DNA of 64,000 nucleotides from an uncultured Verrucomicrobiota bacterium (GTDB taxonomy: Bacteria > Verrucomicrobiota > Verrucomicrobiia > Opitutales > UBA9783): contig CAMHMO010000003.1 of the NCBI GenBank assembly GCA_946186275.1, forward strand, positions 1-64,000. The letters run 5' to 3'. The notes beneath the pieces were generated by a model, which was not told the origin of the DNA, did no database searches, and worked only from the letters and a program-made list of their open reading frames with translations. This document shows positions 1 through 8,280 of the stretch, in pieces (the stretch's first letter is position 1; each line of letters opens with the position of its first letter). The translations under genes and the position numbers were made by a program.

Positions 1-60
1 TGTTCTGTTCTGTTCTGTTCTGTTCTGTTCTGTTCTGTTCTGTTCTGTTCTGTTCTGTTC
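1..60. repeat. Pentanucleotide tandem repeat (TGTTC) x12
   Basis: Twelve perfect head-to-tail copies of TGTTC fill the first 60 bases, so the tract may continue to the left. It ends 83 bases before the ATG of a glycosyltransferase gene. Long perfect repeats of a short unit vary in copy number by slipped-strand mispairing. Next to a surface-modification gene this is the usual arrangement of a phase-variable locus. Whether a promoter lies outside the repeat cannot be judged because the left flank is missing. Confidence 0.97.
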
Positions 61-143
61 AAGGAACCCCCTTTGAAGCTTTTTTTCGATCGGGCATGCA
101 ATTTTCGATTGGGGTTTGAAAATTGCGTGTCGGAGCCGGTTTC

Positions 144-1775
144 ATGAAAGTTGTTGCGACATTTCTCGGTTTGGCGTTGCTGTACCTGATGCACATCGGA
201 ACGCGACCGCTTGCCAATCCCGACGAAGGGCGTTATGCGAGTATCGGTGCGGAAATGCTTCGTACCGATGAGTGGATTGTTCCGCATTTGAACGGCTTGA
301 TTTACTTTGAAAAACCGCCGCTCGGTTACTGGCTGACGGCACTCGGGGAAAAAATCTTCGGCGTTACGCTGTTCGGGGCACGCTTCTTTAATGCCCTCGC
401 GACGTTGTTGACGTGTTCGGTTTTGTACGGTTTTTGCCGACGTTTTTTGTCGAAAAAAGTCGGTTTATGCGCGGCGATTTTGTACGGAACGTCGGGTCTG
501 CCGTTCGGGTTGTCGCAGGTATTGACGCTGGATAATTTTCTGACGTTTTTTCTTACGACCACGCTGCTGCTGTTCGCATCGGGATTTTTGGAGGAAAACG
601 AAACGCACGCAAAGTACTGCTTTTACGGTGCATACCTCTTTATGGCGTTGACGGTGCTGACTAAGGGGTTGATTGGGCTGGTGTTCCCTGCGTTAATCGG
701 TTTTCCGTGGTTACTGTTCACCGAAAATATCAAAAAACTCAACCGCGCGCGCCTGTTTCGCGGAACGCTCTTATTTCTGCTGATTGCGGTTCCGTGGCAC
801 GTCGCGGTGCAACGGAAGTATGAATGTTTCTTCAATTTTTACTTTTGGCACGAACATTTTGAGCGTTATTTGACGAACACTCACCTGCGCGGCAAACCGT
901 GGTATTTTCTGCCGACCGCGTTTCTGTGCGGGTTGATGCCGTGGACGTTTTTTCTGCCGCGTTTAACGAAAAACGCACTTTTCGGAACACGCGATCGCGA
1001 GCGACAAATTGCGCTTTTTGCATTGCTGTGGATGTTCGGGGTGATCGGCTTCTTTTCCTGCTCCCATTCGCAACTTATTCCCTACATTTTGCCCGCCGTT
1101 CCCGCCGCCTGCCTGCTGATGGCGGTCGGTTGGGACAGGACGCATGTCAAAAATGTGCGTTTAGAATGCCTTTTGTGGGCACTTATTTTCCTCGCAACCG
1201 CCGTTGCCGGTCCGTCGATTGTCAAAAAACGCGCTTTGGTGCCGATTCCAACGGATTTGGCATGGGTTTTTGAAGGCATTTTAATCATCGGTTCCGTGGG
1301 CGCGCTGTTTTGGCTGATGAAAAGCTTTCGAACATCGGACGAGCGTTACGTACAAAGGGCATTCGGCGGATTATTAACGACGACCGTTTTGTTGTATTTG
1401 ATGTTTCCGAAGCTGATGCCGTCGTTTCAGCGATGGAATGCGCAATCGCTGTGTCGCGTGATACGGCAACGGGAAGCGGGGGAAGCGGATGTTTTCGGTT
1501 TGTACGGCTATTTCCACGATGTTCCGTTTTATCTGAACCAAAACATCGGTACATTGGAATTTATCGAAAAAGAACACACGCTCGGCATTAAAATTCAGGG
1601 TTGCGACCGTTATTTGCGATGGGAGGCGTTTCAGGCGCGCTGGAAGGAGAAAAAAAGCTGTTATGCGATTGTGAAGAACATTTGCATTCCCGAATTCGAA
1701 GGGCGGATGCGGGAGTACGGATTTTATCCGTTGACGAAGAACGAATGTTTTACGTTATATTGTAATTGTCCGTGA
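144..1775 (+). CDS. ArnT-like lipid A/PMT-family glycosyltransferase
   Basis: An integral inner-membrane glycosyltransferase of about 543 residues, the normal length for ArnT (about 550). The family moves a sugar from undecaprenyl phosphate to lipid A on the periplasmic face. The N-terminus carries the family signature: a first membrane helix, then NPDEGRYASIGAEML with the acidic DE pair in the first periplasmic loop, followed by EWIVPHLNG and YFEKPPLGYW. About ten further hydrophobic segments follow, then a soluble C-terminal part. I chose the ATG at 144 over the upstream TTG at 123 because the first membrane helix starts there. It overlaps the next gene, whose product could make its lipid-linked donor. 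The sugar and acceptor cannot be read from sequence. The TGTTC repeat upstream may control it. Confidence 0.87.
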   Translation: MKVVATFLGLALLYLMHIGTRPLANPDEGRYASIGAEMLRTDEWIVPHLNGLIYFEKPPLGYWLTALGEKIFGVTLFGARFFNALATLLTCSVLYGFCRRFLSKKVGLCAAILYGTSGLPFGLSQVLTLDNFLTFFLTTTLLLFASGFLEENETHAKYCFYGAYLFMALTVLTKGLIGLVFPALIGFPWLLFTENIKKLNRARLFRGTLLFLLIAVPWHVAVQRKYECFFNFYFWHEHFERYLTNTHLRGKPWYFLPTAFLCGLMPWTFFLPRLTKNALFGTRDRERQIALFALLWMFGVIGFFSCSHSQLIPYILPAVPAACLLMAVGWDRTHVKNVRLECLLWALIFLATAVAGPSIVKKRALVPIPTDLAWVFEGILIIGSVGALFWLMKSFRTSDERYVQRAFGGLLTTTVLLYLMFPKLMPSFQRWNAQSLCRVIRQREAGEADVFGLYGYFHDVPFYLNQNIGTLEFIEKEHTLGIKIQGCDRYLRWEAFQARWKEKKSCYAIVKNICIPEFEGRMREYGFYPLTKNECFTLYCNCP

Positions 1776-2806
1776 CAACAGAACCGAACGATGTTTTGAA
1801 GTCTTCCGTTCCGTCCGATGGAGCTTTTTCGTCGGCGCAGGCGGAGGTTCCACAGTTGTCGATCGTTATCCCGATGTACAACGAGGAACCGAACGTGGAC
1901 GAGTTGTGTACGCGTTTGATGAAAGTTTTGGAAGCATCGAAGCGTACGTTTGAGATTGTTGCCGTCAACGACGGGAGCCGTGACGGGACGTTGGAAAAGC
2001 TGTTGCGGTGGCAGAAAAAATACCCGCATATCTTCCGAATTTTGGATTTCAACGGCAATTTCGGACACCACAATGCGCTTTGGGCGGGCTTCGAGCACGT
2101 ACGCGGCGCGTGGGTGATTTCCATGGATGCCGATTTGCAAAATCCGCCCGAGGAAATCCCGAAGCTGTTGGAGAAAATCGACGAAGGGTACGATTACGTC
2201 GGCAGTTGGCGGCTCGGGAAGCGTCGCGATGCCAAGTGGCGCGATTGGGCATCGAAGTTGGACAATAAGTTTCGCGGAAAAATTACCGACATTCGCATGA
2301 CCGACCAGGGGTGCATGTTGCGCGCGTATAAGCGGTCGATTGTCGATGCGATTGTGCACTGCGGCGATTACACGGCGTTCATTCCGGCATTGGCGTATAA
2401 ATTTGCCGCGCGCTACACGGAAATCGGTATGCGACATGCGCCGCGCTTTCAGGGCAAAACCAAATACGGATTGTATTATTTACTGCGCACGCATTTCGAT
2501 TTGATGACGGGATTTTCGCTGGTGCCGCTGCAGGTTTTTACGCTGTTCGGGTTCGCGCTGGCTGGCGGCAGTTTTCTGTTGGTGCTCTACATGATCGGTC
2601 GGCGTTTGTTCATCGGACCCGAAGCGGAGGGTGTTTTTACGCTGTTTGCGATTTTATTTTTCATGGTCAGCGTCGCCATCGTCGGCATCGGTCTCATCGG
2701 CGAATATGTCGGGCGCACCTACCAAATCGCCCAGGGGCGTCCGCGGTATATTTTGAAAAAATTGTACGATACGCAGGGGACTTCGGCAGAGGCAAGAGGG
2801 GCTTAG
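1766..2806 (+). CDS. GT2 family polyprenyl-phosphate glycosyltransferase (ArnC/GtrB/DPM1-like)
   Basis: A family 2 glycosyltransferase of about 345 residues. The catalytic domain begins at about residue 28 with LSIVIPMYNEEPNVDEL, followed by VAVNDGSRDGT and the DADLQNPPEEI block, whose acidic residues bind the nucleotide sugar and metal. Two C-terminal membrane helices (about 250-320) are typical of enzymes that load a sugar onto undecaprenyl phosphate at the cytoplasmic face. The start is uncertain: TTG at 1766 or GTG at 1772, both overlapping or abutting the end of the ArnT-like gene, so translation is probably coupled. The two products fit a donor-synthesis and transfer pair for LPS decoration. 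ArnC, GtrB and dolichol-phosphate mannosyltransferase homologues cannot be told apart here. Confidence 0.9.
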   Translation: MSVTTEPNDVLKSSVPSDGAFSSAQAEVPQLSIVIPMYNEEPNVDELCTRLMKVLEASKRTFEIVAVNDGSRDGTLEKLLRWQKKYPHIFRILDFNGNFGHHNALWAGFEHVRGAWVISMDADLQNPPEEIPKLLEKIDEGYDYVGSWRLGKRRDAKWRDWASKLDNKFRGKITDIRMTDQGCMLRAYKRSIVDAIVHCGDYTAFIPALAYKFAARYTEIGMRHAPRFQGKTKYGLYYLLRTHFDLMTGFSLVPLQVFTLFGFALAGGSFLLVLYMIGRRLFIGPEAEGVFTLFAILFFMVSVAIVGIGLIGEYVGRTYQIAQGRPRYILKKLYDTQGTSAEARGA

Positions 2807-3258
2807 GGCGGTTTGTCATCGGCACGTAGGGCTTTTGGTCAAGCGTGAAGGTGTAAAAGAGATTGATTGTTTTTAACCGCGTTCGTTTGGGAGGCGATCG
2901 TCGAAAAATTCTCTTTTGCTCCTGTTTCCGACGGTCGGACGGTATCCGTTTCGGTGTTTCGATGTTTTTAAAACAATATCGATCCGGATAACACACCAGC
3001 GAACCGAAAATGCCGCTTATGCTTTGGTATAATGCAGAGTTGCTTTAACCATACAAACCGCTTTCGTTTCTATTGTCATTACTCCACCGACTGTTTTGCG
3101 TCCCTTCTTTCGGAGTACGTTAGACTATAAAAGAGCAGTCCCGTTATTTTTACGAATTTTCGGAAATTATTTTCGGATGTTTGATTTCCGCCCGAGGCAG
3201 TCGGGGAAAATGTGTTTTGCGGCTTGCAACAGGCGACGTTTTTTTACAGTTTAAAGAC
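2807..3258. other. Intergenic region without a recognisable gene
   Basis: About 450 bases between the glycosyltransferase pair and the bacterioferritin-like gene. Only short ORFs without protein character occur on either strand. The region becomes AT-rich from about 3120 and should hold the promoter of the downstream gene, but no convincing -35/-10 pair was found. Confidence 0.6.
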
Positions 3259-3714
3259 ATGGACAGAGAAGCTTCAATTAAGGTCTTAACGTATTATGCA
3301 AACGGTCTGAATGTGCAGGCGTTTGCGCACAAAGTGCAGGGAAAGGTGTTTGCGGCACAGGGTTTTGAAAAGCTGGGCGAAAAGTACGCGGAACATGCCG
3401 TTGAAGAAACCGGTTGGGTCGATAAAATGATCGATCGGATTTTGGATTTGGGCGGATCTTTGACCGTTGAAGCGACAGAATCCGTTCCTGTTCGCGATGA
3501 TGTCGAAGCATATCTGCGGTCGGAGATGAAGGTTTCCGAAGAGGGCATTGAGATGTTGCGTCGGGACATTCAAAAACTGTCGGATGATCCGACAACGGTG
3601 GATCTGTTGAAAGCCTATTTGAAGGACGAAGAGGAAGATTTGAATTGGACGGCATTGCAGTCGGAATTGATTGCGAAGATCGGTCTGCAAAACTGGTTGG
3701 TGAAGCAGATGTAG
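3259..3714 (+). CDS. Bacterioferritin-like protein with degraded ferroxidase site
   Basis: A 151-residue protein that aligns by eye along its whole length with bacterioferritin, ending in IGLQNWLVKQM, close to the E. coli Bfr end MGLQNYLQAQI. Bfr normally forms a 24-subunit iron store oxidising Fe(II) at a di-iron site. Here most di-iron ligands appear changed: E18 to Gly (NGLNVQ), H54 to Trp (EETGWVDK), E94 to Ser and H130 to Asp (EEEDLNW). Only the E51 and E127 equivalents remain, and the heme-ligand Met position is Thr. The fold may persist without ferroxidase activity. I chose the ATG at 3259 over an upstream start at 3181 because Bfr homology begins at MDREASIKVL. It is a single gene with no visible operon partner. 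Confidence 0.78.
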   Translation: MDREASIKVLTYYANGLNVQAFAHKVQGKVFAAQGFEKLGEKYAEHAVEETGWVDKMIDRILDLGGSLTVEATESVPVRDDVEAYLRSEMKVSEEGIEMLRRDIQKLSDDPTTVDLLKAYLKDEEEDLNWTALQSELIAKIGLQNWLVKQM

Positions 3715-4018
3715 GCTTTGCGGTAAGCCGGAGATTGCATTGGAAGGCGTGAGAAAATAGCGCCGTAGCGGTCGTTCGCAAGCGGAGTGCTTCGTTGCAC
3801 TGTTGCTTTGAGAAGTACGTTCGTGCTCTTATTCGTGTTCTCCGAGTGCTCTTCTTATCTATTTACCTTTCTCTCTTCCTTACTTTCTTACTCCATTCCT
3901 TGAGACTGCTTTTTGTTTTGCCGCAGGCGGTATGGTTGCAAATAAAAAAGGAGGTGGACGGTTAAAGGTCGAAATTGAGCTTGCGTGAACGCCGATTTTT
4001 TTTGACAGTGAAACTACT
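3715..4018. other. Intergenic region upstream of rpmH
   Basis: About 300 bases with no gene. A small inverted repeat, AGTGC-TTCGTT-GCACT (about 3786-3801), lies after the bacterioferritin-like gene but has no T run, so it is at best a weak terminator. A TTGACA hexamer at about 4010 is too close to the rpmH start to be its -35 element. No dnaA gene or clear DnaA-box cluster was seen, although rpmH often lies near the origin. Confidence 0.4.
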
Positions 4019-4156
4019 ATGCAACCAACGTATCATCCATCGAAGTTGAAACGCGTGCGCATGTGCGGATTTCGGGCGCGGATGGCGACAAAAGGCGGTC
4101 GTTCCGTGATCAATGCGCGTCGTCGCAAAGGTCGCCGCAAGTTGACGCAGGTATAA
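4019..4156 (+). CDS. rpmH: 50S ribosomal protein L34
   Basis: A 45-residue, very basic protein, the normal length for L34. It starts [22 protein letters not shown] and continues through [21 protein letters not shown], the standard L34 signature. It is a component of the large ribosomal subunit. It is followed after six bases by rnpA, the conserved rpmH-rnpA pair, and then by yidD and yidC. Confidence 0.97.
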   Translation: MQPTYHPSKLKRVRMCGFRARMATKGGRSVINARRRKGRRKLTQV

Positions 4157-4162
4157 GAATGT

Positions 4163-4555
4163 GTGAAACGGGAGCAACGACTGCGGAGAAGTAATGATTT
4201 TCGTGCGTTGTATCGCGACGGTGTGAAAGTTCGTTTGCAGGGGCTTGTGGTGTACGGTCGACCGTTTGTTTCCGAAACGCATCGCATGGGTGTTGTAGCT
4301 TCGCGCAAAATCGGTTCGGCAGTCGTTCGCAATCGCTTTAAGCGGCGCATGCGTACGTTCTTTGAGCTGTTTCGTGAAAAAGTACCTGTTCCGTGTGACG
4401 CGGTGTGGATCGCAACGCAACCGCAGGCGGCGCAGTGGTCTTTTGCGGAATTACAGGTGCACGTAAAGGAAGGATTTGAAAAACTTCGAAAGCTTCTCGG
4501 GGAAGATATTCGGAAACGTGTGCGTTTGGAGGCGGTATCAAAGCAGGCGGGCTGA
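4163..4555 (+). CDS. rnpA: Ribonuclease P protein component
   Basis: A 130-residue basic protein that assists the RNase P RNA in removing the 5' leader of pre-tRNA. It has the N-terminal KREQRLRRSNDFRALYRDG and the conserved RNR box in VVRNRFKRRMRTFF (about residues 53-66), which contacts the RNA. Translation starts at GTG (4163), six bases after the rpmH stop. Its RNA partner rnpB was not found in the window. The position between rpmH and yidD/yidC supports the assignment. Confidence 0.95.
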   Translation: MKREQRLRRSNDFRALYRDGVKVRLQGLVVYGRPFVSETHRMGVVASRKIGSAVVRNRFKRRMRTFFELFREKVPVPCDAVWIATQPQAAQWSFAELQVHVKEGFEKLRKLLGEDIRKRVRLEAVSKQAG

Positions 4556-4752
4556 AACGGACGCGGTTGTTGGATGTTCGGATGTGAAAGAAAGTGCCGT
4601 TGTATGCGAAAAGTCCCGGGATTTGTTGCTTCGGAGGCGGTGTGTATACGGCGCAAACTCGTCGATGACATGTATGTTGTGCACGAAGGGATGGTGGTCG
4701 GTTTGGCTTTCGTAATGGGGTTGAAAACGCGAGATATACACTGAAAAATCGG

Positions 4753-5088
4753 ATGTACATGAAAAACGGGGCGGTTGCATATCGGTCGTCGGATGTTCGG
4801 CGTTGGTTTCGGGTATTTCCGATGTTCGCATTGCGTTCCGCGGAGCGGTTTTTGACGTTTTGGTTGTGTATTGCGGTACGAGTATATAAGAAATTTCTGT
4901 CGCCGTTGCAGTATGCATTGAGAATTACTTTTGGTTTGCAATGTGAATGCCGTTTTCGCCCGACCTGTTCCGAGTATGCGCTTGGATGTTTAGGGAAATA
5001 CCATCTACCGACGGCATGCTTTTTGATTGCAAAGCGTTTGCTACGTTGCCAGCCGTGGGGACGCGGCGGTTTGGATCCCGTGCCGTAA
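4753..5088 (+). CDS. yidD: Membrane protein insertion efficiency factor YidD
   Basis: The C-terminal 75 residues carry the YidD signature: YKKFLSPLQ, then CRFRPTCSEYALGCL, then RCQPWGRGGLDPVP, with the conserved cysteines. The family is a small membrane-associated protein that helps Sec/YidC insertion. The reading frame is 111 residues, longer than the usual 70-80, and its first 30-35 residues look non-conserved. The true start may lie downstream of 4753. It ends three bases before yidC, so the two are co-translated. A 197-base gap separates it from rnpA. Confidence 0.93.
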   Translation: MYMKNGAVAYRSSDVRRWFRVFPMFALRSAERFLTFWLCIAVRVYKKFLSPLQYALRITFGLQCECRFRPTCSEYALGCLGKYHLPTACFLIAKRLLRCQPWGRGGLDPVP

Positions 5089-5091
5089 CGT

Positions 5092-6789
5092 ATGGATAAA
5101 AAAAATCTCGTTTTCGGTCTGCTGTGTCTTTTCGGCGCGTTCTCGCTGTTTATTTACCAGGGGAAACAGTTGCAACAGCAGGCGATTTTGAGACAATCGC
5201 AGGCGGCGGATGAAGAGGTGGCGAATGCGGAAGGGTTACAGCCGAAATCCGATGTTGCGCCGACGTTGTCGGAACCGTCAAACGGTTCCGAATTTCAATT
5301 GCCGATTTTCAAACCGACCGACGAACGGTTGATTGTCTTGGAAAACGATGCCGTTAAAGTGACCTTCACGACGGTCGGCGGCGGTATCCGTACGGTTGAA
5401 TTGAAAAATTTCCCCGCGACCCGCGGGGGAACGGAGCCGTATTGTTTCAACGATACGGTCGGATTGCCGGCGTTGACGTTGGGTTGGGATAAGGAGAAAA
5501 CGCTGGCTCAAAACTTCGATGTGACGCGCCAAACGGAGGATGTGGTTCAGTTCCGTGCGGTTTTGGAGGATGGCACGAACATTGTTCGCGGTTATCAGTT
5601 GCCGTCGTCGAAAAATAAAAATCCTTACGCGATCCAAACGGAAATTTCGGTGACGCAACCGCAGACCGTCGAAAATAAAACGGTTGCCGAAAAGCGTTCT
5701 CTGTGGGTCTTTTTGGGGTCTATGCCGGAGATGCCGGGTGACAAGTATCGCGAGCATTTGAACTTTTGCGCTTACGACGGCAGGAGTATGGACTGTAAGC
5801 GTTTGGCGGATTTTGAGGCGAGTAACGGCTTTCTGGGGCTGGGCGGGCACGAGGCGCATCCGTACCTTGAGGCGAACATGTCCTGTGCGTGGTGTGCGTT
5901 GAAAGATCAGTTTTTTACGGCAATTCTGACGCCGAAAACGCCGGCGATCGGTTGTTTTTCGTTCCCAGTAAAGCAGAGCGAACGTTCATCGATGCAGGGA
6001 TTTTTGAAGTTCGAGTTGACACAACCGTCGGCGGTTTTGGGCGCAGCATACTATGTCGGTCCGAAGGATTATTTGCTGTTGGAGCATATGGGACAGCGGC
6101 AGGACGAACTGATGCAGTTCGGTTTTTTCGGTGCCGTCAGCAAGGTTCTGCTCATGACCATGCACGGTATTTACTCGGCGGTTCATAATTGGGGTTGGAC
6201 GATTATTATTTTGACGGTTATCATTAAATTGTTGATGTGGCCGGTCACTCAAATGCAGTTGCGTTCTTCGAAAAAAATGGCGACTATTCAGGAACCATTG
6301 AAGCTTTTGCGCGAGAAATACAAAGATAACCCGCAGAAATTACAGGCGGAAACCATGAAACTTTTTAAGGAAAATCGCATCAATCCTGCGTCCGGTTGCC
6401 TGCCGGCGGTTATTCAAATTCCGATTTTCATCGGTCTCTATTATATGTTGCGTTCGGCGTCCGAAATCCGCTTTCAGCCGTTTTTGTGGGTCAAAGATTT
6501 GTCGATGCCGGATACCGTCGGCTATTTGGGTTCGTTTCCGATTAACATCATGCCGTTGTTGATGGGGGTAACGATGGTGGTGCAGATGAAGGTTACGCCC
6601 ATGCCGTCGACGGACAGTGCACAGCAGAAGATTTTCATGCTGATGCCGTTTATCTTTTTGTTCTTTTGTTACAATTTCCCGGCGGCGTTGGTGCTCTACT
6701 GGACGGTGCAGAATTTGTTCACGATTGTTCAAAATAAGCTTACGTATCGGCGGTCGACGTCAGATGCGTTGCAACAGCGGAAAGTTTAA
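5092..6789 (+). CDS. yidC: Membrane protein insertase YidC
   Basis: A 565-residue insertase of the Gram-negative type that folds inner-membrane proteins alone or with SecYEG. It shows the N-terminal membrane anchor (NLVFGLLCLFGAFSLFIY), a large periplasmic beta domain (about 75-340), then the conserved core: GWTIIILTVIIKLLMWPVT, QEPLKLLREKYKDNPQKLQ (cytoplasmic hairpin), NPASGCLPAVIQIPIFIGLYYMLR and further membrane helices to about 550. The large periplasmic domain supports a double-membrane cell. It follows yidD by three bases and precedes yebC by three, forming one operon. Confidence 0.97.
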   Translation: MDKKNLVFGLLCLFGAFSLFIYQGKQLQQQAILRQSQAADEEVANAEGLQPKSDVAPTLSEPSNGSEFQLPIFKPTDERLIVLENDAVKVTFTTVGGGIRTVELKNFPATRGGTEPYCFNDTVGLPALTLGWDKEKTLAQNFDVTRQTEDVVQFRAVLEDGTNIVRGYQLPSSKNKNPYAIQTEISVTQPQTVENKTVAEKRSLWVFLGSMPEMPGDKYREHLNFCAYDGRSMDCKRLADFEASNGFLGLGGHEAHPYLEANMSCAWCALKDQFFTAILTPKTPAIGCFSFPVKQSERSSMQGFLKFELTQPSAVLGAAYYVGPKDYLLLEHMGQRQDELMQFGFFGAVSKVLLMTMHGIYSAVHNWGWTIIILTVIIKLLMWPVTQMQLRSSKKMATIQEPLKLLREKYKDNPQKLQAETMKLFKENRINPASGCLPAVIQIPIFIGLYYMLRSASEIRFQPFLWVKDLSMPDTVGYLGSFPINIMPLLMGVTMVVQMKVTPMPSTDSAQQKIFMLMPFIFLFFCYNFPAALVLYWTVQNLFTIVQNKLTYRRSTSDALQQRKV

Positions 6790-6792
6790 GTT

Positions 6793-7545
6793 ATGTCCGG
6801 ACACAGCAAATGGAAGACCATTAAACACGCCAAAGCCGCCACGGATGCGAAGCGCGGCAAGACGTTCAGTCTGATCGGCAAGGAAATTACGCTCGCCGTC
6901 AAAGCGGGCGGCGGTAATCCGGATTTCAATCCGCAGTTGCGTACCGTTTTGGCAAAGGCAAAAGCCGCCAATATGCCGAACGAGAACATTCAGCGTGCGA
7001 TTAAAAAGGGAACGGGCGAAATCGAAGGCGCGCAGATCGAAGAATTGACCTATGAGGGTTACGGACCGAACGGTGTCGGTTTTATGGTCGAAGTCACGAC
7101 CGACAACAAAAATCGTGCGGTTTCGGACGTGCGCAACGCTTTTACCAAGTGCGGCGGCAATTTGGCGGCTTCCGGCGCATTGGCGTTCACGTTTCAGCGC
7201 AAAGGGCAATTTCTCATCGCAAAAGACAAAATCGAAGAAGAAAAACTGATGGAATTGGCTTTGGAAGCAGGCGCAGAGGATATTGCCACCGAAGAAGACC
7301 ATTACGAAGTGACCTGCGCCGTAACGGATTTCTATACCCTGTCAAAAACCTTCGAAGAAGCGAAACTGGAACCGGATGCCGCCGAACTGGTGTATTTGCC
7401 GCTTACGACGGTTCCCGTGAACGACAAAGAAACGGCGGAGAAGCTCGATAAATTGACCGAACGTCTGGAAGACATCGAGGATGTGAAAGCGGTGTATTCG
7501 AATTACGAGTTGAGTCCCGCACTTAGTGCAGATAGAGAAGGATGA
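6793..7545 (+). CDS. yebC: YebC/PmpR family regulatory protein (TACO1-like)
   Basis: A 250-residue member of the YebC family, beginning with the diagnostic MSGHSKWKTIKHAKAATDAK and carrying NMPNENIQRAIKKGTGE and the EGYGPNGVGFMVEVTTDNKNR block. Family members act as transcriptional regulators or as ribosome-associated factors relieving stalling. Sequence does not decide between these. It starts three bases after yidC and closes the rpmH-yebC cluster. Its end is next to the oppositely oriented Panacea island. Confidence 0.95.
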   Translation: MSGHSKWKTIKHAKAATDAKRGKTFSLIGKEITLAVKAGGGNPDFNPQLRTVLAKAKAANMPNENIQRAIKKGTGEIEGAQIEELTYEGYGPNGVGFMVEVTTDNKNRAVSDVRNAFTKCGGNLAASGALAFTFQRKGQFLIAKDKIEEEKLMELALEAGAEDIATEEDHYEVTCAVTDFYTLSKTFEEAKLEPDAAELVYLPLTTVPVNDKETAEKLDKLTERLEDIEDVKAVYSNYELSPALSADREG

Positions 7546-7640
7546 AAAATATCTTTTTTTTAGAAAGGATGCCTTACCGCCAATTACTTTTTGATGAAGT
7601 AAATCATCGGAACATCACAAAGGGTTGGCTTTGTTATCTT

Positions 7641-7901
7641 TTATTTCAGCAGTTTATGGATGTAACAGAGGAATGCCGTCAATATACCCGTGAGGACAAG
7701 TCCGCTTATTATCGAAAGTATGATAAGAGTCCGTGGCGACACGACGGAGATGTTTTCAAACATGTTTTTATTGAATGAGAAAAAACCGCTGAAAGCCAAT
7801 ACGATTGAAACGAATATACCCAGAATTCCCACGTATTCTCTTTGTGTATTCTGAATTTTCCGCTTTAGGTCTTCACATTCATCCCGAAATTTTTCGAGCA
7901 A
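7641..7901 (-). CDS. Small coiled-coil/two-helix membrane protein, probable C-terminal half of a split toxin
   Basis: An 86-residue reading frame starting at TTG. The first 25 residues are heptad-like and charged (LEKFRDECEDLKRKIQNTQ), followed by REYVGILGIFVSIVLAFSG and a second hydrophobic segment, LIILSIISGLVLTGILTAFL. It overlaps the preceding frame by 23 bases. A one-base deletion in the run of eight A (7911-7918) would join the two into one protein of about 212 residues with a continuous coiled coil leading into the membrane pair. I therefore read it as the C-terminal part of one toxin-like gene that is frameshifted or expressed by slippage. A small separate membrane toxin is the alternative. 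Confidence 0.6.
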   Translation of the reverse strand: MLEKFRDECEDLKRKIQNTQREYVGILGIFVSIVLAFSGFFSFNKNMFENISVVSPRTLIILSIISGLVLTGILTAFLCYIHKLLK

Positions 7902-8280
7902 GGATATCGATTTTTTTTAGGTCCTTTTTTACTTCATCCAGATACCTTATCCTTGCAACTTCCAACGATATATGATCGTACAACTTGTTTATCTGCTTTT
8001 TCGTCCCCAGTGAGAAGTGAGGTGAAAATCTAATCGCCTCAAGATTTGCCAATGCTTTGATTGCATGCTCCGGGTATTGTGCCACAAACAGAGCGATGTC
8101 CGAATAAAAATGTCTGAACAATTCGCGATCATCGGCTGTTCCATAAAGATCCTTCAGTCCGTTGATGATTTTTTTATCATTCTCTCTGTCGACCTTGGCT
8201 AACTCAAAGAGAATGTAACGGAATTTTTCCCTTTGTCCGTATTCGATATTACGCTCTTCAGAAGCCTCGTTCGCGTCCAT
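7879..8280 (-). CDS. Putative Panacea-linked toxin, N-terminal part
   Basis: A 133-residue soluble, mostly helical and charged protein with no motif I recognise; the central part reads RHFYSDIALFVAQYPEHAIKALANLEAI. It overlaps the Panacea-domain gene upstream by 23 bases and the small membrane frame downstream by 23 bases, so all three are one operon. Its end DEVKKDLKKIDIL meets the A8 run where a one-base slip continues into the membrane half. Panacea antitoxins are paired with many unrelated toxins, so position alone suggests the toxin role. The island is visibly more AT-rich than its neighbours, which suggests horizontal acquisition. Confidence 0.6.
   Translation of the reverse strand: MDANEASEERNIEYGQREKFRYILFELAKVDRENDKKIINGLKDLYGTADDRELFRHFYSDIALFVAQYPEHAIKALANLEAIRFSPHFSLGTKKQINKLYDHISLEVARIRYLDEVKKDLKKIDILARKISG

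Noticed and set aside
1-60. TGTTC copies as a CRISPR-like array
   Set aside because: Five-base units without spacers are a microsatellite, not a CRISPR array.
3715-4018. Replication origin next to rpmH
   Set aside because: No dnaA gene and no clear cluster of DnaA boxes were seen.
7542-7778. Plus-strand frame of 78 codons after yebC
   Set aside because: It overlaps the minus-strand coiled-coil/membrane frame, which fits the Panacea operon and has clear membrane segments.
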